This document shows, one piece after another, positions 19,236 to 27,288 of a DNA stretch of 64,000 bases; position 1 is the stretch's first letter; each line of letters starts with the position of its first letter. Source of the DNA: Georgenia sp. EYE_87 (GTDB lineage Bacteria > Actinomycetota > Actinomycetes > Actinomycetales > Actinomycetaceae); NCBI RefSeq assembly GCF_023148685.1, contig NZ_JAHXNL010000001.1:124001-188000 (forward strand), written 5' to 3'. The notes under the pieces are model-generated. The model had not been told where the DNA came from. It made no database searches and saw only the letters and a list, made by a program, of their open reading frames with translations. Both the position numbers and the translations under genes were made by a program.

Positions 19236-20198
19236 CTACGCCGCGCGCCGGGCGAGGTGGCGGGCGAGGACCGCGCAGACGACGAGCTGCAGCTGGTGGA
19301 AGACGATCACCGGCACGGCCACCGTCGCGGCGGTCGCCGCAGGGAAGAGCACCGCCGCCATCGGCAGCCCGGTGGCCAGCGACTTCTTCGAGCCGCACAT
19401 GAGCAGGGCGACGCGGTCGGGCAGGTCCATGCCGAGGGCGCGGCCGCCCCACCACGTGGCCGCGAGCATGATCGCCAGCAGGACGGCGCACAGGCCGAGC
19501 AGCGCCACCACCATCGTCCAGGAGACCGCGTCCCACACGCCCGAGGCGGTCGCGGCGGTGATCGCCCCGAGGACGACGATCAGGATGGTGCCGCGGTCCA
19601 CGCCCAGCGTCAGCCAGCGGCGTGCGCGCACCCAGCCTCCGGCGAACGGCTGGAGGAGCTGGCCGACGACGAACGGCAGCAGCAGCTGTAGCAGCACGTC
19701 GCGCACGCCGCCCAGCCCGACGACGCCGGAGCGGTCCATCAGGACGAGCACCAGCAGCGGCGTGAGCACCATGCCGAGGACGTTCGAGACCGTCGCCGCG
19801 CAGATGGCCCCGGCGACGTTCCCCCGGGCGATCGAGGTGAACGAGACCGAGGACTGCACCGTCGACGGCAGCAGCGTGACGTAGAGCAGCCCGGTGGCGA
19901 GCGCCGACCCGACGAGCGAGCCGGTGAGGGCGTGCAGGGCCAGCCCGAGGAGCGGGAAGAGCACGTAGGTGGACGCGAGGATCGCCCCCTGCAGGCGCAC
20001 GTTGCGCAGGCCGGCGAGGACCTCGCGCGTGGACAGCCGCATGCCGTAGACGAGGAAGAGCACCGTGACCGCGACGTCGCCCGCCACCGAGATCGCGTGC
20101 CGCAGCGGCGCGGGCACGGGAACCACCAGGCCGACCACCATCGTGATGATCAGCGCGACGACGAACGGGTCGACCCAGGTGCGAAGCACCCGGCCCAT
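19236..20198 (-). CDS. BASS-family (bile acid:sodium symporter) transporter
   Basis: The chosen ATG 20198 overlaps the stop of the upstream YCII gene (TGATG) and gives 320 aa. A longer open frame upstream is low-complexity and out of keeping with the family. The protein has about nine to ten hydrophobic segments beginning right after MGRVLRTWVDPF, plus GTPASE-free family stretches such as LLPSTVQSSVSFTSIARGNVAGAI and CGSKKSLATGLPM. These match the SBF-like (PF13593) subgroup. Such proteins import organic anions with Na+. Beside catechol genes it may carry an aromatic or dicarboxylic acid, which is inference only. Confidence 0.85.
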   Translation of the reverse strand: MGRVLRTWVDPFVVALIITMVVGLVVPVPAPLRHAISVAGDVAVTVLFLVYGMRLSTREVLAGLRNVRLQGAILASTYVLFPLLGLALHALTGSLVGSALATGLLYVTLLPSTVQSSVSFTSIARGNVAGAICAATVSNVLGMVLTPLLVLVLMDRSGVVGLGGVRDVLLQLLLPFVVGQLLQPFAGGWVRARRWLTLGVDRGTILIVVLGAITAATASGVWDAVSWTMVVALLGLCAVLLAIMLAATWWGGRALGMDLPDRVALLMCGSKKSLATGLPMAAVLFPAATAATVAVPVIVFHQLQLVVCAVLARHLARRAA

Positions 20199-20485
20199 CA
20201 GCCGAGCGAACCGACGACCGGGCTCCAGGCGCGGGCGGTGCGCCGCACGATGAGGTGGGCGCGGTGGAACGGGTCGGAGTCGAGCAGGTGGATCGCGGCG
20301 TCGTGGTTGTCCGCCCGCACCAGCAGGAGCGCACCGGGGGCGGCGGCGTCCTGCCACGGCCCGGACGCGAGGAGGGAGCCCGCCTCGTGCAGCCCACCGA
20401 GGAACGCACGGTGCTGCGGTCGGAGCGTCTCCAGGTCCTTCGTCCGGTTCTGGTCGTAGACGTACTCGACGGCGAAGAGGGTCAT
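20198..20485 (-). CDS. YCII-domain (YciI-like) protein
   Basis: The 95-residue protein starts MTLFAVEYVYDQ. It has the YCII pattern: R-P-Q-H-R-A-F-L near residue 22, an LLASGPW segment, and DSDPFHRAHLI, holding the conserved His and Asp-Pro-Phe. The fold is a ferredoxin-like dimer. Most members have no known activity. TACTCT (20493-20498) is 7 nt before the ATG, suggesting a leaderless start for this gene and the BASS gene. It is one of two YCII proteins flanking catD. Confidence 0.82.
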   Translation of the reverse strand: MTLFAVEYVYDQNRTKDLETLRPQHRAFLGGLHEAGSLLASGPWQDAAAPGALLLVRADNHDAAIHLLDSDPFHRAHLIVRRTARAWSPVVGSLG

Positions 20486-20513
20486 GCCCGTCAGAGTAGC
20501 GATAGTCGGGGGG

Positions 20514-20546
20514 CCCGCGGGCCGGTGCGTCGCACCGGCCCGCGGG
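20514..20546. terminator. 16-bp palindromic hairpin between catD and the YCII gene
   Basis: 20514-20529 and 20531-20546 are perfect complements around one base. In RNA this makes a stem of about 14 bp with a 5-nt loop. It lies 6 nt after the catD stop and likely ends the atoE-catC-yciI-catD transcript. There is no T-run. Confidence 0.65.
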
Positions 20547-20552
20547 GGTGGT

Positions 20553-21329
20553 TCAGCTGAGGAACCCGAGCACCGCGGCGGTGACCTCCGCCGTCGCCTC
20601 CAGGTTGGAGATGTGGGCGGCGTCGACCTCGACGTACCGCGCGCCCGGCACGCCCTCGGCGATCGCCCGCGTGGCGGCGGGCGGGGTGGGCAGGTCGCCG
20701 CTGGCGCCGATGACGAGTGTCGGCGCCGCGATCGCGCCGATCCGCCCGCGCAGGTCCGTCTCCGCCAGCACGTGGCAGGTGGCTGCGTAGCCGGCGTCGT
20801 CGGTGGCGAGCAGCATCGCCTTGAGCCGGTCCGCGAGCTCGGGGTGCTCCTCGGCGTAGCCCGGGGTCAGCCACTTCTCCACGACGGTGTCCGCGATGGC
20901 GCCCAGCCCGGCGGACTCCACGAGGGCCGCCCGGTCGAGCCACGCCTGCGGCTCGCCGATCTTGGCGGCGGTGTTGGCGACGACGAGGCGGTCGACGCGC
21001 TCGGGGTGCTCGACGGCGAGGTACTGGCCGGTCAGGCCGCCGACGGAGATGCCCACGACGTGCGCCCGGCCGACCTCCAGGTGGTCGAGGAGGGCGACGA
21101 CGTCGCCGGCCAGGTCGCTCATCGTGTACGGGCCGGCGGGGGCGGAGGACCGTCCGTGGCCGCGACTGTCGTAGCGCACGACGTGGAAGCGCTCGGCCAG
21201 TGCGCCGACCTGCGGCTCCCACAGGTCGAGGTTGGTGCCGAGGGAGTTGGACAGCACGATCGTCGGGTTGGCGGCGTCGCCGTCGACCTCGTACCGGATC
21301 GTGACGCCGGGGGTGGTTGCGGTGGGCAT
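20553..21329 (-). CDS. catD: 3-oxoadipate enol-lactonase
   Basis: The 258-residue alpha/beta hydrolase has nucleophile GISVGGLTG (about 95), oxyanion region NSLGTNLDLWEPQV, acid GASGDLPTPP and catalytic His in DAAHIS. It hydrolyses 3-oxoadipate enol-lactone to 3-oxoadipate. It is a second copy of the activity in the first half of PcaL. GGAG lies a few bases before the ATG. It sits in the same operon as catC, so this copy serves the catechol branch. The name catD or pcaD depends on convention. Confidence 0.92.
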   Translation of the reverse strand: MPTATTPGVTIRYEVDGDAANPTIVLSNSLGTNLDLWEPQVGALAERFHVVRYDSRGHGRSSAPAGPYTMSDLAGDVVALLDHLEVGRAHVVGISVGGLTGQYLAVEHPERVDRLVVANTAAKIGEPQAWLDRAALVESAGLGAIADTVVEKWLTPGYAEEHPELADRLKAMLLATDDAGYAATCHVLAETDLRGRIGAIAAPTLVIGASGDLPTPPAATRAIAEGVPGARYVEVDAAHISNLEATAEVTAAVLGFLS

Positions 21330-21336
21330 GGGACTC

Positions 21337-21633
21337 CTACAGGTAGTTCTGGCCGGCCAGGTAGGCCTTGCGCCACCTGGTCACGACCACGCGGTCGAAG
21401 AGGTCGGCCCGGGTGAACGGGTCCTGCGCGATCAGCTGCTCGGCCTCCTCGCGGCTGTCGACGTCGAGAAGGTAGATCCCGCCCGAGGCGGTCCCGCCGT
21501 CGTCGGAGAGCTTCGCCCCGCAGGCGAGGAGCAGCTCGGCGTTCTCGGCGAGGAACTGCAGGTGCTCGTCGCGCACCTGCAGGCGGAGGTCGTGGTGGTC
21601 CGGCTTGTCGTAGGTCTCGACGAGGTACGGCAC
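21337..21633 (-). CDS. YciI-like protein between catC and catD
   Basis: From GTG 21633 it encodes 98 aa. It has the YciI layout: an N-terminal strand MPYLVETYDKPDHHDLRL, a helix with AENAELLLACGAKLSDDGG, and DSREEAEQLIAQDPFTRADLF. It lies 4 nt after catC and 7 nt before catD. YciI proteins and muconolactone isomerases share a small alpha+beta dimer fold, and a chloromuconolactone dehalogenase (ClcF) is known from that group. A role in muconolactone chemistry is therefore possible but unproven. Confidence 0.82.
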   Translation of the reverse strand: MPYLVETYDKPDHHDLRLQVRDEHLQFLAENAELLLACGAKLSDDGGTASGGIYLLDVDSREEAEQLIAQDPFTRADLFDRVVVTRWRKAYLAGQNYL

Positions 21634-21637
21634 GGCG

Positions 21638-21916
21638 CTACCGGATGGACGAGCCGTGCTTGGCCAGGGGGGTGACCTTGATGGTCATCCACCTGTACAG
21701 CGGCAGGCCGGAGAGGATCTCGTGGAGCCGGTCGTGGTTCTCGACGTCGAAGATCGAGTAGTTCGCGTACTCGCCGACGACGCGCCAGATCTCCGCCCAC
21801 TCGCCCGAGCGCTGGAGCTCCTGGGAGTAGGCCTTCTCGCGGGCGATCGTCTCCTGCGCGACGTCGGCGGGGACGGTGTCCGGGATGTCGACGACCATGT
21901 GGACGAGGTACAGCAT
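21638..21916 (-). CDS. catC: Muconolactone delta-isomerase
   Basis: The 92-residue protein starts MLYLVHMVVDIPDTVP and continues with AREKAYSQELQRSGEWAEIWRVVG, YANYSIFDVENHDRLHEILSGLPLY and MTIKVTPLAKHGSSI. These are family-wide CatC features, at the standard length. It shifts the double bond of muconolactone to give 3-oxoadipate enol-lactone. GGAGGCAAC gives a strong ribosome site. It stands apart from catB/catA, with the YciI-like and catD genes downstream and atoE upstream. Confidence 0.95.
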   Translation of the reverse strand: MLYLVHMVVDIPDTVPADVAQETIAREKAYSQELQRSGEWAEIWRVVGEYANYSIFDVENHDRLHEILSGLPLYRWMTIKVTPLAKHGSSIR

Positions 21917-21955
21917 GTTGCCTCCTTGGGCGGTGGGGGATCGGTGGGGCGGCGG

Positions 21956-23353
21956 TCAGCCGAGGAAGCCCCAGAGCAGCGTCGCGCCGCAGTACAGGAC
22001 GCCGACGTAGAACATCATGATGACCGTGTAGCCCATGATGTCCTTGAGCTTCAGCCCGGACAGCGCCAGGGCCGGCAGGATCCAGAACGGCTGCACGAGG
22101 TCGTTCCAGGCGTTGCCGAGCTGGACGGACATGGCGGTCTGGGCGTAGGACGCGTCGAGGGCGGTCGCCGCCTCCATCATGAACGGCCCCTGGATGATCC
22201 AGTGCCCGCCGGCGGACGGCGCGAAGAAGTTGATGACGAAGCTGGAGACGATGCCCCAGAACGGCAGGGTCTCGGCGTCGGAGACGTTGACGAAGAGCTC
22301 GGAGATGGTCACCACGAGGCCCGAGGCCGCCATGATCCCGAGGATCCCCGCGTAGAACGGGAACTGCAGGACGATCCCGGAGGCCGTCTTGATGCCCTCG
22401 CCGAACTTCGCGACGTACCTCGCCGGCGTCCCCATGAGGATGATGCCGAGGAACAGCACGATGAAGTTGATGATGTTGATGTTCAGCGCGCGGCCGTCCG
22501 CGAAGTAGAGGACGACGAAGACAATGCCCAGGACGCCGATCGCGAGCGCGAGGATCCTCGAGTTGTTCAGCTTCGCGGCGACCGTGTTCTCCAGGTCCAC
22601 GTCCGTCCGCACGGCGGCGGCGACGCCGGAGGCGACCCGCTCGCGGTCGATCTCCTTGACGGGCTGGCCGGGCCGGGGGTGCAGCCACGCGTTCAGCAGG
22701 GGCAGCGTGGTGACCGTGACGAGGGCGAGGATGAGCATCGGCGCGGAGAAGATGGTCTCCGACAGCGGGACGACGCCCATCTGGTCCACCAGCGGGTGCT
22801 CCTCGGCGGCGATGGTCACCGGGATGGTCGCCGAGAGGCCCAGGCCGTACAGGGTGAACCCGGAGTAGGCAGACGCGATGATCAGCGGGTGGTGCACGCC
22901 GGGCACGCCCAGCGCGAGCTTCTTGGCGACAACACCGCCGATCATGAGGCCGAAGCCCCAGTTGATGTAGGAGCCGACGGCGCCGACGAGGGTGGCGACG
23001 ATGATCGCCTGCCGCGGGGTCCTCACCCTCGCCACGATGCGGTCGAGCATCCGGTCGGTGACGGGCGCCGAGGCCAGCACGTACCCGGCGACGAGGATGA
23101 CGGCCATCTGCGTGGTGAAGGCCAGGAGGTCCCAGAACCCCGTGCCCCACGCGTCGGCCATGTCGAGGAAGCTCTGCCCCTCGATCGTCACGGCCATGAG
23201 AAGCGTGAGGAGGGTCAGCCCGATCGCGAAGACGAACGGGTCGGGCAGGTACTTGCGCATGAGCTCCGTGAAGAAGCCCGTGACGGACGACATGACGGTG
23301 CGGCGTTGCCGGTCCTGCGTGACGGGGGCACCTTCGGTGGCGACCTTCGACAT
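21956..23353 (-). CDS. AtoE-type short-chain fatty acid transporter family protein
   Basis: ATG 23353 (MSKVATEGAPV) is preferred because AGAGGA lies 9 nt upstream, giving 465 aa. A further 24 codons upstream are also open. The protein has about 10-12 hydrophobic segments. It matches the AtoE/TIGR00366 family, with INWGFGLMIGGVVAKKLA, HHPLIIASAYSGFTLYGLGLS, and FFAPSAGGHWIIQGPF. AtoE is thought to take up short-chain fatty or keto acids. Leading an operon with catC and catD, it may carry muconate, 3-oxoadipate or a related acid. The family is secure, the substrate inferred. Confidence 0.87.
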   Translation of the reverse strand: MSKVATEGAPVTQDRQRRTVMSSVTGFFTELMRKYLPDPFVFAIGLTLLTLLMAVTIEGQSFLDMADAWGTGFWDLLAFTTQMAVILVAGYVLASAPVTDRMLDRIVARVRTPRQAIIVATLVGAVGSYINWGFGLMIGGVVAKKLALGVPGVHHPLIIASAYSGFTLYGLGLSATIPVTIAAEEHPLVDQMGVVPLSETIFSAPMLILALVTVTTLPLLNAWLHPRPGQPVKEIDRERVASGVAAAVRTDVDLENTVAAKLNNSRILALAIGVLGIVFVVLYFADGRALNINIINFIVLFLGIILMGTPARYVAKFGEGIKTASGIVLQFPFYAGILGIMAASGLVVTISELFVNVSDAETLPFWGIVSSFVINFFAPSAGGHWIIQGPFMMEAATALDASYAQTAMSVQLGNAWNDLVQPFWILPALALSGLKLKDIMGYTVIMMFYVGVLYCGATLLWGFLG

Positions 23354-23426
23354 CGTGGTAGGTCCTCTCGGGGGCGCGCCGAGCTCTGCGGGCGCGATGA
23401 CGGGTCCGCGACGACGTTCGGCCATC

Positions 23427-23450
23427 GAACGTTCATCGACTAGGCGAACG
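23427..23450. promoter_or_regulatory. GAAC/GTTC repeats upstream of atoE
   Basis: The palindrome GAACGTTC (23427-23434) is followed by CGAACG (23445-23450), about 75-100 bp upstream of the atoE start. A weak minus-strand -10 (TATTCG) overlaps. GTTCG-type half-sites occur in operators of PcaU/PobR-like IclR proteins, two of which are encoded nearby. Confidence 0.35.
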
Positions 23451-23518
23451 AATATCGCCTGCGTGAGTCGTCCGCGTCACACCGTCTCAGCATGCGGGCG
23501 GGCGGCGGTCCGGGCCCG

Positions 23519-24232
23519 CTACCAGCCGCGCGACCGCCACTCGGCGAGGTGAGGTCGCTCTCGCCCGAGCGTGGTGTCGTCGCCGTGCCCGGGGTAGACC
23601 CGTGCGTCGTCGGGGAACCGGGCGAAGACGCGCGCCTCGACGTCGTCCAGCAGCGTGGTGAAGTCCCCGGGCGCCCACGTCCTGCCGACGCCGCCCGGGA
23701 AGAGGGAGTCCCCGGTGAACAGGTGGACCCGCCCGGGCCGGGGCGCGTCCTCTTCCTCGCGCAGGACGAGCGCGACGGAGCCGGGGGTGTGGCCGCGCAG
23801 TCCGATCACCTCGAGCCGCACGCCGCCGGCGGTGACGACGTCCCCGTGGGCGAGCGGGCGCGTGACGGGCACCGGCAGCTCGGCCGCGTCCTCGGCGCCG
23901 GCCAGGACGGCGGCGCCGGTCGCCTCGACGACGGCGGGCAGGGCCCGGTGGTGGTCCCAGTGGCGGTGGGTGGTGACGACGGCGTCGAGCCGGCCGGAGC
24001 CCTCGGCGACCAGGGCGAGGAGCCGGGTGGCGTCGTCGGCGGCGTCGACGAGTACCTGGCCCCCGTCGTCGGCCGTGAGCAGGTAGGCGTTGTTGTCCTG
24101 CTCCGACACCGAGGCCTTCCGCACGGTCACCCGCCCCAGGCGGTGGACCGCGGCGGGCCCGCCGGGCTCCACGTGGGCGTGGCGGAGGTCGTCGCCCTCA
24201 CGGGCGTCCGCGGGGGAGGGGTGCTCAGGCAT
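23519..24232 (-). CDS. Metallo-beta-lactamase-fold hydrolase (glyoxalase II-like)
   Basis: The 237-residue protein has the MBL zinc motif TTHRHWDHH (about 88-96), a third His in RGHTPGSVAL, the bridging Asp in FTGDSLFPGGVGRT, and the last His in VYPGHGDDT. This order is that of glyoxalase II-like thioester hydrolases. The true substrate is unknown. ATG 24232 overlaps the stop of the upstream GH15 gene by 8 nt, so the two are translationally linked. The first 30 residues are poorly conserved in style and the real start may lie further in. Confidence 0.85.
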   Translation of the reverse strand: MPEHPSPADAREGDDLRHAHVEPGGPAAVHRLGRVTVRKASVSEQDNNAYLLTADDGGQVLVDAADDATRLLALVAEGSGRLDAVVTTHRHWDHHRALPAVVEATGAAVLAGAEDAAELPVPVTRPLAHGDVVTAGGVRLEVIGLRGHTPGSVALVLREEEDAPRPGRVHLFTGDSLFPGGVGRTWAPGDFTTLLDDVEARVFARFPDDARVYPGHGDDTTLGRERPHLAEWRSRGW

Positions 24233-26258
24233 GGGGCTCTCCGTGGGGCAGGTTCGACCGGTGGGCGCTCGGGGTCCGCTCGTGGTGGCGCGTGACGTGG
24301 GCGTGCTCGCCGGCCCGGCGGGGGGCGTGCTCGTGCAGCGGCGCCTGCGCCCCGAGCGGGGTGGGGCTCGCGGCAGCGACGTGCAGGGAGTGGGCCGCCC
24401 GCACGAGCGCGAGGTGGGAGAACGCCTGCGGGAAGTTGCCGGTGAACCGGCGGTTCACCGGGTCGTACTCCTCGGCGAGCAGGCCGACGTCGTTCATCGC
24501 TCCCACGAGCTCGTCCATGTGGCGGCGGGCCGTCGCGACGTCGCCCGTGCGCGCGAGGGCGTCGACGAGCCAGAAGCAGCAGGCGAGGAACGGGTGCTCG
24601 TCCCCGGCCAGGCCGTCCACGCCGGTCTCGGTGCGGTACCGGCGGACCCACGGCCCGTCCGCCAGCTCCTCGCGGACGCGCGCGACGGTGCCCAGGATCC
24701 GCGGGTCGTCGGGCGGGAGGAAGCCCACCTGGACGAGCTGGAGCAGCGAGGCGTCGGTGGTCCTCGCGCCGTAGTACTGGACGAACGAGTTCAGCTCGGC
24801 GTCGAACCCGTGCTCGAGGACGTCGGCCCGGATCTGCCGGCGCGCCTCGCGCCACCGCTGCACCGGTCCGCCGAGGCCCTGGTGCTCCGCGGCCCGGACC
24901 GCGCAGTCCAGCGCCGCCCAGCACATGACCTTCGAGTGCGTGAAGTGGCGCAGCGGGCCGCGGATCTCCCAGATGCCGTGGTCGGGCGTCCGCCAGCGGT
25001 CGAGCATCCCGTTGACCAGGACCCGCTGCAGGGCCCACGCGTCGTGGTCGACCCGCATGCCGGAGCGGCGGGCCAGGTCGAGGGCGAGCATGACCTCGCC
25101 CAGCACGTCGTTCTGGTGCTGGTCGACGGCACCGTTGCCGATGCGGACCGGTGCCGAGCCGGCATACCCGGCGAGGTGGTCGAGGGTGCGCTCGGGCAGG
25201 TCCCGGGAGCCGTCGAGCCGGTACATGATCTGCAGGTTCTCGGGATCTCCGGCGGCCGCCCGGAGCAGCCACTGGCGCCACTCCTCGGCCTCCTCGCGGT
25301 AGCCGACCTCGATCATGGACTCCAGCGTGAGCGCGGCGTCGCGCAGCCACGAGTACCGGTAGTCCCAGTTGCGCCCGCCGCCGATCTCCTCGGGCAGCGA
25401 CGTGGTCGCCGCCGCGGCGATGCCGCCGGTCGGCTCCTGGGTGAGCAGGCGGAGCACGAGGAGCGAGCGGACCACCTGCTCGCGGTACCGCCCCTGGTAG
25501 GTGGTCAGGCGGGCCCAGTCCGCCCAGATCGTCTCGGTCTCCGCCAGCATGGCCGCCGTGTCCGGCATGAGGGCGACCGGCTCCCACGACTTCTGCCAGG
25601 TCATCACCAGCGTGACGGCCTCGCCGGCGGCCACTGTGAACCGGTCGACGTGCCTGCCGCGGTGCCCGCGGGGGAGCCGGTCTCCGGAGAGCGTGAGCGA
25701 GTCCGGACCCGCGACGGCATGGATGACCTCGCGCCCGTCGGCCGCACGCTCGCGATGGATCCACGGCTTCGTGCGGCCGTAGCCGAACCGGACGACCCAC
25801 TCGTGCTCGAAGGTCACCGTCCCGGTCACGCCCTCGACGCGGCGGATGAGGTCGGACCGGCCGTCCGCGAGCGGCATGGCGTCGACCACCCGCGCCGTGC
25901 CGGTGGGCGTGGTCCAGGTGGTCTCGAGGACGAAGCTGTCCCCGCGGTACCTGCGGCTGACCGTGACCTCGCCCGCGCCGTCGGCCGCGCCGCCCCGGCG
26001 GCCCTCGCGCTCGTCGTCGCCGTCGCCGTCGCCATCGTCGTCGTCGACGACGGCGGCCAGGAGCCACCGGCCGTTCTCCGGAGTGCCGAGGAGAGCGGCG
26101 AAGAAGGCGGGGGAGTCCAGCCACGGGAGGCAGAGCCAGTCGACCGAGCCGTGGCGGGAGACGAGCGCGACGGAGTGCGCGTCACCCAGCGCCGCGTAAT
26201 CGCCGATCGGGGTGGGCCCGGGTCGCGGGGGCGTCGCCTGGGGGCTGGGGCTGGTCAC
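24225..26258 (-). CDS. Glycoside hydrolase family 15 (glucoamylase/trehalase-like)
   Basis: GTG 26258 is preferred because homology begins soon after (PIGDYAALGDAHSVALVSRHGSVDWLCLP), giving 677 aa, the usual size. The (alpha/alpha)6 catalytic domain holds GGGRNWDYRYSWLRDAAL, EEWRQWLLRAAAGDP and LAEEYDPVNRRFTGNFPQAFSHLAL, with catalytic glutamates expected in these regions. Actinobacterial members include trehalase and other glucosidases. An Asp-rich insert (DDDDGDGDGDD, near residue 80) splits the N-terminal beta domain and looks like a private addition. No signal peptide is seen. It overlaps the MBL gene. Confidence 0.87.
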   Translation of the reverse strand: MTSPSPQATPPRPGPTPIGDYAALGDAHSVALVSRHGSVDWLCLPWLDSPAFFAALLGTPENGRWLLAAVVDDDDGDGDGDDEREGRRGGAADGAGEVTVSRRYRGDSFVLETTWTTPTGTARVVDAMPLADGRSDLIRRVEGVTGTVTFEHEWVVRFGYGRTKPWIHRERAADGREVIHAVAGPDSLTLSGDRLPRGHRGRHVDRFTVAAGEAVTLVMTWQKSWEPVALMPDTAAMLAETETIWADWARLTTYQGRYREQVVRSLLVLRLLTQEPTGGIAAAATTSLPEEIGGGRNWDYRYSWLRDAALTLESMIEVGYREEAEEWRQWLLRAAAGDPENLQIMYRLDGSRDLPERTLDHLAGYAGSAPVRIGNGAVDQHQNDVLGEVMLALDLARRSGMRVDHDAWALQRVLVNGMLDRWRTPDHGIWEIRGPLRHFTHSKVMCWAALDCAVRAAEHQGLGGPVQRWREARRQIRADVLEHGFDAELNSFVQYYGARTTDASLLQLVQVGFLPPDDPRILGTVARVREELADGPWVRRYRTETGVDGLAGDEHPFLACCFWLVDALARTGDVATARRHMDELVGAMNDVGLLAEEYDPVNRRFTGNFPQAFSHLALVRAAHSLHVAAASPTPLGAQAPLHEHAPRRAGEHAHVTRHHERTPSAHRSNLPHGEPHA

Positions 26259-26411
26259 CGTCCCGATGCTTCCAGGGCGGCGCGGGCGGGGCCAGAGGAG
26301 GCGGCGGCTTCTTCCGGCCTGCGGTGCGGGAGGCGCCCACGCTCCGTCGGTGCTTGACGGCGGCGAGACCTGACCGACGCCGTGCATCCGCACCGAGCAG
26401 CCTGCTGGTGG

Positions 26412-26453
26412 CAACTAATGTTGACGGAGGGTGATCGTCAACTTATGCTGACG
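26412..26453 (+). promoter_or_regulatory. Promoter and 15-bp direct repeat of the HTH-clpN operon
   Basis: TTGACG (26421-26426), a 17-nt spacer and TATGCT (26444-26449) form a near-consensus promoter. The sequence CAACTAATGTTGACG (26412-26426) recurs as CAACTTATGCTGACG (26439-26453), so the -35 and -10 each sit in one copy of a direct repeat with a 27-bp period. GTTGACG/CGTCAAC also form an inverted repeat. These are likely operators of the HTH protein encoded next. Confidence 0.65.
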
Positions 26454-26455
26454 TG

Positions 26456-26692
26456 ATGAGCGAGGAGAGCGAGCTTGTCGACAGCGGCACGAGCAAGGAC
26501 CCGGCGACGGGGCTGCGAGCCGTCGCCGCTCTCCGCCGGCTCGTCGAGCAGCTGGAGGACCTGCAGGTGCGCAACGCGCGCCAGCACGGCTGGTCCTGGG
26601 CGGACATCGCCGCGGTCCTCGGGGTCTCGAAACAGGCCGTCCACAAGAAGCACGCCGGGCGCGTCGGGTCCGGCGAGAGCCGGAGGCAGTGA
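26456..26692 (+). CDS. Small HTH regulator paired with a ClpN protein
   Basis: A 78-residue protein starts MSEESELVDSG at an ATG 6 nt after TATGCT, so it is probably leaderless. A helical segment LRAVAALRRLVEQLEDLQVRNARQHG leads into a helix-turn-helix, WSWADIAAVLGVSKQAVHKKH (about 46-66). The tail is basic. Its stop overlaps the next ATG (TGATG). HTH-plus-ClpN pairs of this kind recur in actinobacteria (recollection). The direct repeats in its own promoter suggest autoregulation. No ligand domain is present, so the signal may come through the ClpN partner. Confidence 0.82.
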   Translation: MSEESELVDSGTSKDPATGLRAVAALRRLVEQLEDLQVRNARQHGWSWADIAAVLGVSKQAVHKKHAGRVGSGESRRQ

Positions 26693-27243
26693 TGTTCGAG
26701 CGATTCACCGACGCGGCGCGCACCGCCGTCGTCCAGGCCCAGGAGGAGGCTCGACGGCTGGGCCACGACCGGATCACCCCCGACCACCTCCTGCTCGGCG
26801 TGCTCGCCGACCCGGAGGGACTCGGAGGGCGCGTGCTGCGCCAGCTCGGGCTGGCGCACGACGCGCTCGCCCGCGAGACCCAGGCACTCGGTTCGGGAGA
26901 CGCTGAGGCGCTGCGCGACATCGGTATCGACCTCGACGCCGTTCGCCGGCACGCCGAGGAGGCCTTCGGTCCCGGAGCTCTGGACCAGCAGCCCCGCCGT
27001 CGCCGCGGCTTCTTCCGCAGGACGGTCGGCCACATCCCCTTCACGGCAGCCGCGAAGAAGGCGCTGGAGCAGTCGCTGCGCCAGGCGCTCGCGCTGGACC
27101 ACCACTACATCGGCACCGAGCACCTCGTCCTGGGTCTCGTCGCCGATGACACCGCACCCGCAGCCCGCACGCTTGACCGGCTCGGCATCGCCCCTGGCCG
27201 CGTCCGCGATCGGCTGCGCGAGGAGCTCGGCAAGGCCGCCTAG
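26692..27243 (+). CDS. Clp N-terminal-domain-only protein (no ATPase)
   Basis: From ATG 26692 (GGAGG upstream) it encodes 183 aa. Two Clp N domains make up almost the whole protein: MFERFTDAARTAVVQAQEEARRLGHDRITPDHLLLGVL (about 1-70) and FTAAAKKALEQSLRQALALDHHYIGTEHLVLGLV (about 110-180). A basic linker (RRRRGFFRR) joins them. There is no Walker motif, so it cannot unfold substrates. It resembles mycobacterial ClpC2/ClpC3-type proteins, thought to bind ligands or peptides that target ClpC1. A role as ClpC adaptor, decoy or sensor is inferred. The second domain keeps the EHLVLGL helix. Confidence 0.87.
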   Translation: MFERFTDAARTAVVQAQEEARRLGHDRITPDHLLLGVLADPEGLGGRVLRQLGLAHDALARETQALGSGDAEALRDIGIDLDAVRRHAEEAFGPGALDQQPRRRRGFFRRTVGHIPFTAAAKKALEQSLRQALALDHHYIGTEHLVLGLVADDTAPAARTLDRLGIAPGRVRDRLREELGKAA

Positions 27244-27288
27244 CCGCGAGCACTGCAAGAGCTGCCTGGTTGCAGACACAACCCGGGT

